Positions 52,375 to 61,161 of a stretch of 64,000 nucleotides of DNA are shown piece by piece. Position 1 is the stretch's first letter. Every line of letters begins with the position of its first letter. A model generated the notes under the pieces. The model searched no databases. It was not told the origin of the DNA and saw nothing but the letters and a program-made list of their open reading frames with translations. This stretch comes from Pseudomonas urmiensis (GTDB lineage Bacteria; Pseudomonadota; Gammaproteobacteria; Pseudomonadales; Pseudomonadaceae): NCBI RefSeq assembly GCF_014268815.2, contig NZ_JABWRE020000001.1:3477001-3541000 (forward strand). Direction: 5' to 3'. The translations under genes were made by a program, and so were the position numbers.

Positions 52375-53818
52375 GCGCTTGGTCGCTCAAGGCGCGCTCG
52401 AGCAGCTCGGCCGGCAGACTCTTGCTGGCGCGAGCGCCGAGCAGCTTGAGCTGCTCGCTGCGGCTGATCAGGTTGCCGCGCCCTTCACAGAGTTTGTTGC
52501 GCGCCGCCGCATAGGCTTTGTCGACTTGTTGCAGGCGCGCGCCGAGCTCGTCCAAGTCCTGGATGAACAGCACGAACTTGTCGTATAGCCAGCCGGCGCG
52601 CTCGGCGATCTCGCGGGCGTTCTGGCCCTGGCGCTCTTGCTTCCAGAGGCTGTCGATGACCCGCAGGGTCGCCAGCAGGGTGGTGGGGCTGACGATGACG
52701 ATCTGCCGGTCGAAGGCTTCCTGGAACAGGTTGGGTTCGGCCTGCAGAGCGGCCGAGAAGGCCGCTTCGATGGGCACGAAGAGCAGCACGAAGTCCAGGC
52801 TGTGCAACCCCTCCAGGCGGCTGTAGTCCTTGCTGGACAGGCCTTTGACGTGGCTGCGCAGCGATTGCACATGCTGCTTGAGCGCCGCTTCGTCGTTGTT
52901 ACTGACGAACTGCTGGTAGGCGGTGAGGCTGACCTTGGCGTCGACCACCACCTGCTTGTCGCCGGGCAGCATGATCAGCACATCGGGCTGATAACGCTCG
53001 CCATCGGCGCTTTTCAGGCTGACCTGGGTTTGATATTCGCGGCCCTTTTCCAGGCCGGCGTGCTCGAGCACTCGCTCCAGGATCAGCTCGCCCCAGTTGC
53101 CCTGGGTTTTCTGCCCCTTGAGGGCCTGGGTCAGGTTGGTCGCCTCATCGGACAGGCGCAGGTTGAGCTGCTGCAGACGCTCGAGCTCTTTGCTCAGGGA
53201 GAACCGCTCGCGGGCCTCTTGCTGGTAGCTCTCTTCCACGCGTTTTTCAAACGCCTGGATGCGTTCCTTGAGCGGATCGAGCAGTTGGCCCAGGTGCTGT
53301 TGGCTGGTCTGGGCGAAGCGCTGTTCGCGCTCATCGAAGATCTTGCTGGCCATCTCGGCGAACTGCGCACGCAGGGTGTCACGGGCTTGCTGCAAGTCTT
53401 CCAGACGCTGCTGGTGGCTTTCCTGCTGCTCGCGCAGTTCAGCCTCCAGACGCGCTGCCTGGGCCTCCAGCCGGCGTAATTCGGCTTCACGGCTGGTGCG
53501 TTCGAGCTGCCAGGCATGGGCGGCGTCGCGGGCGTTGTCGCGGTCGATCTGGAGCAGTTCCAGCTCACGGCCAAGGGCGGCGAGGTTGGCTTGCTTGACG
53601 CCGTTGGCTTCGCTGAGGTCGCTGATTTCGTCGCGGCTGGCGTCGAGTTGGGCCTGCAGGCCTTCGTGGGCGAGCATGGCCGCGCTGAGGCGCTCTTCGA
53701 GCAGCGCCAGCGCGTTCTGCCGGGCTGACTGGCGACGCTGGCTCTGCAGGATCCAGGTCAGGCAGGGAACTGCCGCCGCCACGATGCCCAGCAGAATGCT
53801 GGCCAGATCTACTGCCAT
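52346..53818 (-). CDS. rmuC: DNA recombination protein RmuC
   Basis: RmuC is a membrane-anchored nuclease-like protein that limits inversions and other rearrangements at repeats. The 490-residue product has an N-terminal hydrophobic anchor (about 5-25), a long coiled coil (about 30-190) and the RmuC domain (about 195-430; VVVDAKVSLTAYQQFVS, LDFVLLFVPIEAAF). Motif Asp-X-Lys (DAK) fits the PD-(D/E)XK-like core. It is convergent with mxtR, the two genes sharing 29 bases at their 3' ends. Confidence 0.92.
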   Translation of the reverse strand: MAVDLASILLGIVAAAVPCLTWILQSQRRQSARQNALALLEERLSAAMLAHEGLQAQLDASRDEISDLSEANGVKQANLAALGRELELLQIDRDNARDAAHAWQLERTSREAELRRLEAQAARLEAELREQQESHQQRLEDLQQARDTLRAQFAEMASKIFDEREQRFAQTSQQHLGQLLDPLKERIQAFEKRVEESYQQEARERFSLSKELERLQQLNLRLSDEATNLTQALKGQKTQGNWGELILERVLEHAGLEKGREYQTQVSLKSADGERYQPDVLIMLPGDKQVVVDAKVSLTAYQQFVSNNDEAALKQHVQSLRSHVKGLSSKDYSRLEGLHSLDFVLLFVPIEAAFSAALQAEPNLFQEAFDRQIVIVSPTTLLATLRVIDSLWKQERQGQNAREIAERAGWLYDKFVLFIQDLDELGARLQQVDKAYAAARNKLCEGRGNLISRSEQLKLLGARASKSLPAELLERALSDQALTEPGSDAD

Positions 53819-53895
53819 AGCTACCCCAATTAGTTCGATTTCGGTGGATGGAGCTTAACAGTACGCAGGCTGTTCGGTCCTCGGCCCCGCGTTGC

Positions 53896-53968
53896 GGGCC
53901 ATCGCAGACAAGCCAGCGCCTACAGTGACCGCGGAGCCTGTAGCAACTGGCTGTGCTTACGATGGCCC
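53896..53968. repeat. imperfect inverted repeat, REP-variant type
   Basis: GGGCCATCG at the left and CGATGGCCC at the right enclose AGACAAGCCAGCGCCTACAG and TGTAGCAACTGGCTGTGCTT. The arms resemble a second, shorter family of Pseudomonas palindromes. It lies between the Sel1 and rmuC genes. Confidence 0.65.
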
Positions 53969-53975
53969 ACAGTTG

Positions 53976-54392
53976 TCAGGTAGATGACATCTGCTTGAGC
54001 AACCGCCCAGCCTCCTGCGAGCCCTGCCCTGCCGCCTGCTCCAGCCAATAGCGCGCCTGCTCCGGCTCGCTGCGCTGGCACAAGCGGCCATATTCAAGTT
54101 GCGCCCGGCGATCCCCCGCCCGCGCCGCTTGGCGCAGCAGTTCATGGCCAATACGCCGATCCCGGGCATTACCGCAGTCGCGGCAAAGCATCTGCCCCAG
54201 GCGACTCTGTGCCACCACCACACCCTGGCGCGCCGGCTGCTTGAGCAAGCGCCCAGCCAGGTGCTTGACGCTGTGCTTGTCACCCAGGCGCGGGCTGTCG
54301 AGCAGCCACAGGGCTACTTTCAGGGAAAAGCGCTTGGGAACAGGCTCGGACGATGCGGGGGGTTGAGCGAGGTTTTTACCGCGAAAATTCAT
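53976..54392 (-). CDS. Sel1-repeat protein
   Basis: The 138-residue product has two or three Sel1-like repeats in its second half (for example AQSRLGQMLCR, AARAGDRRAQLEYGRLCQ, AAGQGSQEAGRLL), forming a short alpha-solenoid that would bind other proteins. The N-terminal part is basic and lacks a signal peptide. An in-frame start at 54410 exists; ATG 54392 (MNFRGKN) is preferred but lacks a strong ribosome site. Function not known. Confidence 0.75.
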   Translation of the reverse strand: MNFRGKNLAQPPASSEPVPKRFSLKVALWLLDSPRLGDKHSVKHLAGRLLKQPARQGVVVAQSRLGQMLCRDCGNARDRRIGHELLRQAARAGDRRAQLEYGRLCQRSEPEQARYWLEQAAGQGSQEAGRLLKQMSST

Positions 54393-55344
54393 GACTGACA
54401 GCGAAGGCAATTCGTGAGGCGCGCCACTCTACTCCATTTTTTGCGCGATGGCCTGGGCGTTTGTTGATGAAATTTCAAAAAAATTTGGTGATCTTTTCTT
54501 GACGTTTTCCAACCGGCATTTATCACCGAGTCGATTGACGACGATTGTCGGACAGTTATGAATATTGCTGGCACGCCCGTCCTAGAGCAAGCGCTCGGGA
54601 CAATCCACAGATCCTGTGGATAACTCGGTGGACAACCACTTCATGTTGCCTTCAAACCCCCATGAAATGGGGCCTACAGTCAAACTGTCGATTTTTTCAC
54701 CAGCTAAAATTAGTGTTTTTTTTCATTGACTTAAGCTTTCAGTCAAGGCATTGGCGAGGCCATCGGCGGTTGTTGCAGTGCCGTTACAAGCTGCGCCTCA
54801 AATGTGTACAAGTGCACCGAAACCCCGCATTTGGATGCACGAAAATAGTCCATGCGACCAATTGCCCTGGTTGCTCCCCCACTTCACAAGAGGGCCAGGA
54901 ACAGACATACTGGTCGGCTTCGCGGCTAAAAAGCAGCGATGCTTGCACTCCCTGTTTTTTTCCTGTAGGGTGCGCCTCGTTAGTACCCAGCTGAAAATCA
55001 ATTCTGGCCAGTAAGGTCCCTGCAGCGTCCAGCTCCCCCAAGAGCAGCACCTGCTGAAACAGGACCGGCCCTTTCGATGATTCACTCGGCAGCCAACGCT
55101 GCTCAAGCACGAATCACCTCGCAGATTGATCGGGATCTTCACCCAGAGGCCTTGAACCTTCGCCTCGGTGTGCCTGCCCGACTTTTGACGTACCTACCAG
55201 TCAGCCCAGCGCCTACCTATTGAATGCGCCACCTCTGGCTGCCCTGTTCCAGTCAGGTTCAGCGCCTCCTTAATAAAGGCGTCACTGGAACGTTTCTAAG
55301 ATGCATGGATCGTATTCCATGACTAATGCAGGAACCTCCACATA
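54393..55344. other. 952-bp region without a supported gene
   Basis: It begins AT-rich and later looks like ordinary GC DNA without codon bias. It holds a DnaA-box palindrome (54604-54623), a CCCCAT-GAA-ATGGGG hairpin (54658-54672), a TTGACT/AGTCAA inverted repeat (54726-54746) and a GCCTCC/AAGGC element near 55264. Open frames of up to 149 codons occur but have no ribosome site and no codon bias. Confidence 0.5.
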
Positions 55345-55569
55345 ATGACAAATCATCATCAGTTTCAGCGTGCCGTTGGCACTCTCTCTCAGGCCTTCGC
55401 CCCACTGAAGTGCCTTATCGTTGCCCCACGCAAGGGCAGCTTCAGCTTCACCCTGGTCGACGAACACGGTATCGCTTGCCACAGCGAGCGCCTGTATCCC
55501 GAGCAGTACAACCGCGCCGAACCGCTGCAAGCGGTCATCGATCGGACCCGCCAATCGCTGACCGCGTGA
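55345..55569 (+). CDS. small conserved hypothetical protein, 74 residues
   Basis: The product starts MTNHHQFQRAVGTLSQAFAP and has a beta-rich centre (CLIVAPRKGSFSFTLVDEHG). A second half with His/Glu/Arg (CHSERLYPEQYNRAEPLQAVIDRTRQSL) suggests a helical tail. It has no signal peptide or membrane segment. An AGGAACC ribosome site precedes the start. I do not recognise a family and assign no function; it looks like a small soluble protein common in Pseudomonas. Confidence 0.65.
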   Translation: MTNHHQFQRAVGTLSQAFAPLKCLIVAPRKGSFSFTLVDEHGIACHSERLYPEQYNRAEPLQAVIDRTRQSLTA

Positions 55570-55817
55570 TTGGCGAATGCCAGCCCATTCATGGGTTGAA
55601 TCGGCGCACTTCCCTGCTGCCTGTTGGTTCTTGGCCTAATTGCTGTATGGCATATGGCGAACAACCTCAGGCAGCAATCGATTTAAAAACAGGCCTTTAC
55701 GCCGTGGTTATCACACTACACTTCAACTCGAGTGGTGTAAGCCGCTTCCGGCGGGCCTGATCCTTCACCAGCTGCCAAGCTCCAGCGCCCGTCGGCCCTT
55801 AATAGAACGAGGGCATC

Positions 55818-56300
55818 ATGGGTATCGCTGCGAATGAATTGTGTCAGTATGTGATCCGTCCAACCCTGGTCTACCTGAACCGTCATTGCGCCAGCGCCGA
55901 GGCCTTGCTACTCGGTGTCGCCGCCAGCCAATCGGCACTCGGTTCAGCCTTGCACGACCGACGCGGACACGGTCTCTACCGAATCGGTGAGACACGTCAC
56001 CAGGCCCTGTGGGACGACTACCTCGCTCGCGATCCGGACCTGGCCAGCCTGGTCCGCGGCCTTGCCAGCCAACACGCCTTCCTGGGCGGGCCGCACCTGG
56101 AGCTGACGGTCAACCTGCGCTACTCCACCGCCATCGCCTGGATGCTCATCGAACAGCAATCCACCGCCCTCCCCGCGCCCGATGATCTGCTTGGACTTGC
56201 CCGAATCTGGCGGCAAATCTTCCAGCCCCAGGGACGCCTGCGTGACTTCACTCACGCTTGGCACACCTGCATTGAACCAATCCTGTCGGAAGCCTCCTAA
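55818..56300 (+). CDS. conserved hypothetical protein, 160 residues
   Basis: The product begins MGIAANELCQYVIRPTLVYL and is helical, with a conserved-looking block (LLLGVAASQSALGSALHDRRGHGLYRI, residues 29-55) and a second helical stretch (LRYSTAIAWMLIEQ). The Glu/Ser/Arg pattern recalls a lysozyme-like fold but this is only a suggestion. No signal peptide or membrane segment. A GAGGG site precedes ATG. It precedes fadL on the same strand by about 145 bases. Confidence 0.68.
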   Translation: MGIAANELCQYVIRPTLVYLNRHCASAEALLLGVAASQSALGSALHDRRGHGLYRIGETRHQALWDDYLARDPDLASLVRGLASQHAFLGGPHLELTVNLRYSTAIAWMLIEQQSTALPAPDDLLGLARIWRQIFQPQGRLRDFTHAWHTCIEPILSEAS

Positions 56301-56446
56301 GCGTCATCCTACAAAAAACCGGAAAAAAGGGAATTTTGGTCGGATTGTCCTACAAAACCGCTCTATCTCCTGCGTTTGAGGCTATGGCGCGGCGCGTGAT
56401 TTGTTGGTAGCTTTTCGCCCCGGAGATCCCAAGGAGTTTCACAATA

Positions 56447-57739
56447 ATGAAAAAAGTAATGCTCAAAACCTCCCTCGGCGTCGCCGTTGCTCTCGCTTCC
56501 AGCCAATTGCTGGCCAGCGGCTTTGCGCTTAACGAGCAAAGCATCAGCGGCATGGGGACAGGTTTCGCGGGTCGTTCTTCTTCTGCCGAAGATGCCAGCA
56601 CCGTGTTTGGCAACCCTGCTGGTATGTCGCGCCTCAAGCGTGAACAGATCACCGTGGGTGGCGCCGCCGTTATCGCAAAATCCGACATCTCGGGCCCAGG
56701 CAGCAACTATGGGGGGGAAACTGACGGTGACATGGTCCCGGTGGTTGGCGTACCGATGGGTTACTACGTCAAGCCAATCGATGATCACTGGAGCGTAGGT
56801 TTTGGCGTGTACGTGCCGTTCGGCCTGGTTACCGACTACGGTGGAGACGACGCCGCACGCTACTGGGGCAAGAAAAGCCACGTAGAAGTCATCACCTTCC
56901 AGCCGACCGTCAGCTATGCCTTCAACGACAAGGTATCGATCGGTTTCGGCCCTACCTTCAACCGGATCAAGGGTGAGCTGGGTTCCAACCTGAACCAGTC
57001 GTTCATCGGTCAGGGTGATGGCGAGGTGAAGATCAAGGGTGACGACACCGCTGTAGGCTACAACATCGGTATTCTGGTACAGGCCACCGATCAGACTCGT
57101 CTGGGCCTGACCTATCACTCGATGGTCGACTACAAACTCGAAGGCAAGACTCGCGTCAGCAGCCCGTTGCTCGGCCCGTTCGATGGCAACAAGTTCGATG
57201 CCACGCTCAAGATCAAGACCCCAGAGTCGGTGGACTTCTCGATCACCCACGAGCTGGACGATCAGTGGACCGTCTACGCGGGTAGCACCTGGACCCGCTG
57301 GAGCCGCCTGGAAGCCATCACCGTCAATAACGAGCTGCCTGCTGCGCTGGCAGGTAGCCCGATCGGTAGCTCCTTCGGCACCATCAGCGAAGAGCAGAAC
57401 TGGCATGACACCTGGGCTCACGCTATTGGCGTGTCCTACAAGGTCAACAAGGAGTGGACGCTGCGTACCGGCTTCTCGGTCGATCAATCGCCTACCAACA
57501 ACCATGACCGCTCGCCACGCATTCCGACTGGCGATCGCAAGATCTTCAGTGTCGGCGCAGGCTGGAGCCCGACCGAAGACATGACCATCGACGTGGCCTA
57601 TTCCTACCTGTGGGAAGAAGACACCAAGGTCAACAATCAGCCGGACTCACCAACTGTAGGCGCGCTGAAAGGCTCGTACCAAGCCAAGTACGAGAACAGC
57701 GCTCACGGTGTAGGTGCTTCGCTGACCTACCGCTTCTGA
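56447..57739 (+). CDS. fadL: FadL-type long-chain fatty acid outer-membrane transporter
   Basis: FadL lets long-chain fatty acids and other hydrophobic compounds cross the outer membrane through a lateral opening. The 430-residue precursor has a signal peptide (to about residue 24), the FadL N-terminal hatch (SGFALNEQSISGMGTGFAGR), then the NPAGMSRL motif and a 14-strand barrel ending in aromatic Phe (LTYRF). An AAGGAG site precedes the start. The upstream region has a repeated TCCTACAAAA motif. A clear bidirectional terminator follows. Confidence 0.92.
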   Translation: MKKVMLKTSLGVAVALASSQLLASGFALNEQSISGMGTGFAGRSSSAEDASTVFGNPAGMSRLKREQITVGGAAVIAKSDISGPGSNYGGETDGDMVPVVGVPMGYYVKPIDDHWSVGFGVYVPFGLVTDYGGDDAARYWGKKSHVEVITFQPTVSYAFNDKVSIGFGPTFNRIKGELGSNLNQSFIGQGDGEVKIKGDDTAVGYNIGILVQATDQTRLGLTYHSMVDYKLEGKTRVSSPLLGPFDGNKFDATLKIKTPESVDFSITHELDDQWTVYAGSTWTRWSRLEAITVNNELPAALAGSPIGSSFGTISEEQNWHDTWAHAIGVSYKVNKEWTLRTGFSVDQSPTNNHDRSPRIPTGDRKIFSVGAGWSPTEDMTIDVAYSYLWEEDTKVNNQPDSPTVGALKGSYQAKYENSAHGVGASLTYRF

Positions 57740-57788
57740 GCTGCTTCTAAGCCGCTTTTGAGCCGCTCTTGAGTAAGCCAAGCTTCAT

Positions 57789-57818
57789 GAAAAAACCGCC
57801 CTCGTGGCGGTTTTTTTT
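57789..57818. terminator. bidirectional terminator between fadL and the LysR gene
   Basis: AAAAACCGCC-CTCGT-GGCGGTTTTT is a perfect stem with A- and T-runs on both sides, so it can act on both strands. Confidence 0.9.
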
Positions 57819-57856
57819 GAGTTTTGCGTAAGCACTTTCCGGCCCACCTGCCACTA

Positions 57857-58798
57857 TCAAACAGACGAATCCGCTTGCACGCCCCACCGCTGCCCGAGGC
57901 ACTCCTGTAGATAATCCATGAATACCCGCACCTTAGCCGTCATGGCAAAACGATCAGTCACGCACAGGTAGACATCCATCGGCTCGGTCTGCGCATAGAC
58001 CAGACCAGCCTCGGAGCACTCGAACAAGGGCACCAACGCACCAGCGTCGAGATACGGCCGGACGATGAACTCGGCCAACCGGGCAATCCCGCCGTCATTG
58101 AGCGCCATCTGCGTCAGGGCATCGATATCATCGCTGATCAGCACCTGACCGAACTGGGCATCGAAACGCACGCCGCCCCCCACAAAGCCCCAGCGCAAGA
58201 AACGCCCATCCACCGGATAGCGAAACACCAGGCAACGATGGTCACGCAGCGACTGCGGCGTCGGCGGCAGGCCAGCGCTCGCCAGATAGCCGGGCGATGC
58301 GCAGCAGATGAAGGGGATGCGTGCGATATGCCGGGCGATCAGGTGATCTTCGAGCTGCGGGGTAATGCGCAGGCTGACATCGACCTGCTCGCGCGCATGG
58401 TTGACCTTGCGATCAGTCGTAATCAACTCTATCGAAAGCTGCGGGTAGCGTGCACTGAAGGCGGGGATCAACGGCGCCAGCACATGCCGGCCGAATGCCG
58501 AGGTCGATGCAATGCACAGGCGCCCCTGCGGTTCGCTGTCAGGCGTGCTCACCGCTTGCTCGGCCAAAGCGAGGTCATGCTCGATTTGCCTGACCCGCTG
58601 GTAATACAGGCTGCCCGCTGGGGTCAGGGTCATGCTGCGGGTAGTGCGTGACACGAGCCGCACCTGCAAGTGCGCCTCAAGCCGGGCCAGGTTCTGACTG
58701 ACAGCTGCGGGACTGATCCCCAGCAGCCGCGCGCCACCGGCGATACTGCCCGCCTCGACCACCTTGCTGAAGCTGCGAATGGTGTTGAGCAGATCCAT
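57857..58798 (-). CDS. LysR family transcriptional regulator
   Basis: The 313-residue product has the LysR winged HTH (residues 2-60; GSIAGGARLLGISPAAVSQNLARLE) and a LysR substrate-binding domain with RSMTLTPAG at the linker. It resembles the GltR/AaeR-type subgroup that controls a divergent gene. It is divergent from a DUF2798 gene, and the region between holds palindromes with a T-N11-A pattern. The target and ligand are unknown. Confidence 0.88.
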   Translation of the reverse strand: MDLLNTIRSFSKVVEAGSIAGGARLLGISPAAVSQNLARLEAHLQVRLVSRTTRSMTLTPAGSLYYQRVRQIEHDLALAEQAVSTPDSEPQGRLCIASTSAFGRHVLAPLIPAFSARYPQLSIELITTDRKVNHAREQVDVSLRITPQLEDHLIARHIARIPFICCASPGYLASAGLPPTPQSLRDHRCLVFRYPVDGRFLRWGFVGGGVRFDAQFGQVLISDDIDALTQMALNDGGIARLAEFIVRPYLDAGALVPLFECSEAGLVYAQTEPMDVYLCVTDRFAMTAKVRVFMDYLQECLGQRWGVQADSSV

Positions 58799-58811
58799 GG
58801 CGAGCCCTGAT

Positions 58812-58837
58812 GATTCGTAAGAATCTCTTTATAAAGA
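58812..58837. promoter_or_regulatory. two palindromes between divergent LysR and DUF2798 genes
   Basis: GATTC-GTAA-GAATC (58812-58825) fits the LysR T-N11-A box with its flanking T. TCTTTATAAAGA (58826-58837) follows directly. Confidence 0.5.
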
Positions 58838-58912
58838 ACTCAGCCGCGACGGTCTACAGCCCGCCTTGCCCGCTTGTTAACCTGCGCCTTCACCCACTGC
58901 TGGAGGTCATCG

Positions 58913-59173
58913 ATGAGCGAACTGTCTCCCACCCGTAGCCGGCGGCGCTTGCGCCCAGGTGCCACGCCTTATGTGTTCGCGTTGTATATGTCGGCGATCA
59001 TGGCCTTGCTGATGTGCTTTGTGATCACTGCAGCCAATGCCGGGATTACCCCCGACTATCTGGCCAACGTGCTCAAGGCCTACCAGCTGGCAATGCCGGT
59101 GGCCTTTGTCTGCGTGTTGATGGTGCGCCCTGTGGTCGTGCGCCTGGTGGCTCTGACCGTGCACCCCCACTAA
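58913..59173 (+). CDS. DUF2798 family membrane protein
   Basis: The 86-residue product starts MSELSPTRSRRRL, has a basic N-terminus and two hydrophobic helices (about residues 22-42 and 57-80). This two-span layout fits DUF2798, a small family of inner-membrane proteins without a known role. A GGAGG site precedes the ATG. It is divergent from the LysR regulator, a common arrangement for this family, and convergent with the glutathione peroxidase gene. Confidence 0.8.
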   Translation: MSELSPTRSRRRLRPGATPYVFALYMSAIMALLMCFVITAANAGITPDYLANVLKAYQLAMPVAFVCVLMVRPVVVRLVALTVHPH

Positions 59174-59176
59174 GCC

Positions 59177-59731
59177 TCAGGGCTGGGAGGCAATGGCTTT
59201 TTCGATCGCCGCCTTGAACTCAGGATCGTCAGGCTTGGTCAGGCTGGAGAAGTTGGCGATCACCTTGCCGCGACGATCCACCACGTACTTGTAGAAATTC
59301 CACTTGGGCGCACTGCTCTGCCTGGCCAGCTCGCTGAACAACGGCACCGCATCGTTGCCGCGCACATGCTGCGCCTTGGTCATGGCGAAGGTCACACCAT
59401 AATTGGCAAAGCAGACCTTGGCGGTCTTCTCGCTGTCGGCGTCTTCCTGCTTGAAGTCATTGGAAGGTACGCCAAGCATCTGCAGACCTTGCCCCTGGTA
59501 CTCCTTGTACAGCGCCTCAAGCCCTTCGAACTGCGGGGCGAAACCGCAGTAGCTGGCAGTATTGACCACCACCAGCGGCTTGCCGGCAAAGCGCTCGCAC
59601 AAGTCGATCTGCTGTTTGCCGCTAAGCTCGGGCAGGCTGCCCTGCAACACTGCCGGGCAGTCTGCGGCCCAGCTTGAGGCCAGCGTCGCCAGGGCCAGGA
59701 AAGGTATCGCCAGCCAGCGTGCATGCATCAT
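59177..59731 (-). CDS. periplasmic glutathione peroxidase-family protein
   Basis: The 184-residue precursor has a signal peptide (to about residue 22) and a GPx domain with Cys in the peroxidatic motif [17 protein letters not shown], followed by VPSNDF and the WNFYKY Trp/Asn motif. The Gln of the classic tetrad is not obvious in FKQED. It would reduce peroxides in the periplasm, more likely with thioredoxin-like donors than glutathione. The frame is open upstream, but ATG 59731 follows AGGGGAT. Confidence 0.86.
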   Translation of the reverse strand: MMHARWLAIPFLALATLASSWAADCPAVLQGSLPELSGKQQIDLCERFAGKPLVVVNTASYCGFAPQFEGLEALYKEYQGQGLQMLGVPSNDFKQEDADSEKTAKVCFANYGVTFAMTKAQHVRGNDAVPLFSELARQSSAPKWNFYKYVVDRRGKVIANFSSLTKPDDPEFKAAIEKAIASQP

Positions 59732-59775
59732 GGTAAATCCCCTGCAAGACAGTCCTTGAACTTGCAGGGTAGCGC

Positions 59776-59898
59776 CTAACAAAGGCTCATGCCCAGTTGC
59801 ATCAGCGCCAAGCCTCCCCGGTGCCAGCCCCACCAGGCCAACGCCAGCAGCACGATTGCTGCGGCTGCCAGCAGGCTAGCGCCCAGGTAGCGGTTCAT
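59776..59898 (-). CDS. 40-residue single-span membrane peptide, coupled to the MFS gene
   Basis: The product [20 protein letters not shown]... has one hydrophobic helix (about residues 6-21), a Trp-rich motif (AWWGWHRGG) and a short Met/Leu tail. Its ATG overlaps the MFS stop by four bases (ATGA), so translation is coupled. It is too short for many gene finders. Its coding bias and coupling make it likely real. It might be an MFS accessory peptide; no family is known to me. Confidence 0.6.
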   Translation of the reverse strand: MNRYLGASLLAAAAIVLLALAWWGWHRGGLALMQLGMSLC

Positions 59899-61097
59899 GC
59901 CGCTTGCGCCTGCAGGCGGGCGACCGGACGCTCACGCACCGGCCAGTTGAGCGCGGCAGCCAACAGACTGAGCAGGATGGAGATCTGCCAGACCAGGTCA
60001 TAGCTGCCCGTGCGGTCGTATACCACCCCACCCAGCCAACCGCCGAGGAAGGCGCCCAGCTGATGGAACAAGAAGACGATGCCGCCGAGCATCGACAGGT
60101 TACGTACGCCAAACAAGGTGGCCACCGTGCCATTGGTCAACGGCACTGTAGACAGCCACAGCAGGCCCATCGCAATGCCGAACAGGTAGGCACTGAACTG
60201 GGTCACCGGTGCCCACAGGAACAACACGATCACCACCGCCCGCAGCAGGTACAGCGCCGTCAGCAAGCGCGGCTTGGACATGCGTCCTCCGAGCCAACCG
60301 GCGGTGTAGGTACCCACGATATTGAACAATCCGACCAGCGCCAGCACGGTGGTGCCGATGGTCGCCGGCAGGTGCTGGTCGACCAGGTAGGCCGGCAGGT
60401 GCACGCCAATGAACACCACCTGGAAGCCACAGACGAAGAACCCCAGGGCCAAGAGCCAGAAGCCCGAATGCGAACACGCTTCACGCAGTGCCTGGCCCAG
60501 GGTCTGTTCAGCGCCATGACTCGGCAGCGGACGATCCTTGAGCAGGCCCACGAACGGCACGATCAACGCCACCAGCAGGCCCAGTACGAGCAAGGCCGCC
60601 GACCAGCCCAGCCACTGGATCAGGCCGAGCGTGCCCGGCAACATGGCGAATTGGCCAAACGAGCCTGCCGCACTGGCGATGCCCATGGCCATGCTGCTTT
60701 TTTCCGCTGGCACCGCGCGCCCAACCACCCCGAGGATGACCGAGAAGGATGTTCCGGACAGGCCAATACCGATCAGCAAGCCGGCGCTCAGCGACAGCGA
60801 CCAGGCCGAGTCGGCCATGCCCATGGTGATCAACCCTGCGGTGTAGAGAATCCCACCGATGACCACCACCTTGGCTGCGCCGAAACGGTCAGCCAGCGCG
60901 CCGGCGAACGGTTGGGCCAGACCCCAGATCAGGTTCTGCAAGGCAATGGCGAAGGCAAACACTTCGCGCCCCCAGCCGAAATCGGCGCTCATCGGCGCCA
61001 GGAACAGCCCGAAGCCATGTCGCACCCCCAGAGACAACGCCAAAATCAGCGCCGCCCCCAGTAGCACCCACCCACTGGTTCGCCAAACGGAAGTCAT
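59895..61097 (-). CDS. MFS transporter controlled by a MarR regulator
   Basis: The 400-residue product has twelve predicted spans with the sequence GVRHGFGLFLAPMSADFGWGREVFAFAIALQNLIWGLAQPFAGALADRFGAAKV at the start, which resembles the NNP/oxalate-formate-antiporter-like subfamily; the loop GALADRFGAAKV is the MFS motif between helices 2 and 3. Substrate unknown. It follows marR on the same strand; a CGGGTATATACCCG operator lies 34 bases before its start. ATG 61097 follows GGAGAT. A 40-codon ORF follows. Confidence 0.85.
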   Translation of the reverse strand: MTSVWRTSGWVLLGAALILALSLGVRHGFGLFLAPMSADFGWGREVFAFAIALQNLIWGLAQPFAGALADRFGAAKVVVIGGILYTAGLITMGMADSAWSLSLSAGLLIGIGLSGTSFSVILGVVGRAVPAEKSSMAMGIASAAGSFGQFAMLPGTLGLIQWLGWSAALLVLGLLVALIVPFVGLLKDRPLPSHGAEQTLGQALREACSHSGFWLLALGFFVCGFQVVFIGVHLPAYLVDQHLPATIGTTVLALVGLFNIVGTYTAGWLGGRMSKPRLLTALYLLRAVVIVLFLWAPVTQFSAYLFGIAMGLLWLSTVPLTNGTVATLFGVRNLSMLGGIVFLFHQLGAFLGGWLGGVVYDRTGSYDLVWQISILLSLLAAALNWPVRERPVARLQAQAA

Positions 61098-61130
61098 TGT
61101 TGTTATCTCCAGCACATCACAAGGTTAATA

Positions 61131-61144
61131 CGGGTATATACCCG
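61131..61144. promoter_or_regulatory. MarR operator upstream of the MFS gene
   Basis: CGGGTATATACCCG is a perfect 14-base palindrome, 34 bases upstream of the MFS start and between it and the marR stop. The same motif occurs before marR. Confidence 0.7.
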
Positions 61145-61161
61145 CTTATCATCGTACGCGG

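Noticed and set aside
54545..54994. 149-codon open frame in the gene-free stretch
   Set aside because: It starts with TTG, lacks a ribosome site and codon bias, and has a random Cys/Trp/Ser-rich composition.
54784..55110. 108-codon minus-strand open frame
   Set aside because: No ribosome site or recognised motif; codon use is unlike the neighbouring genes.
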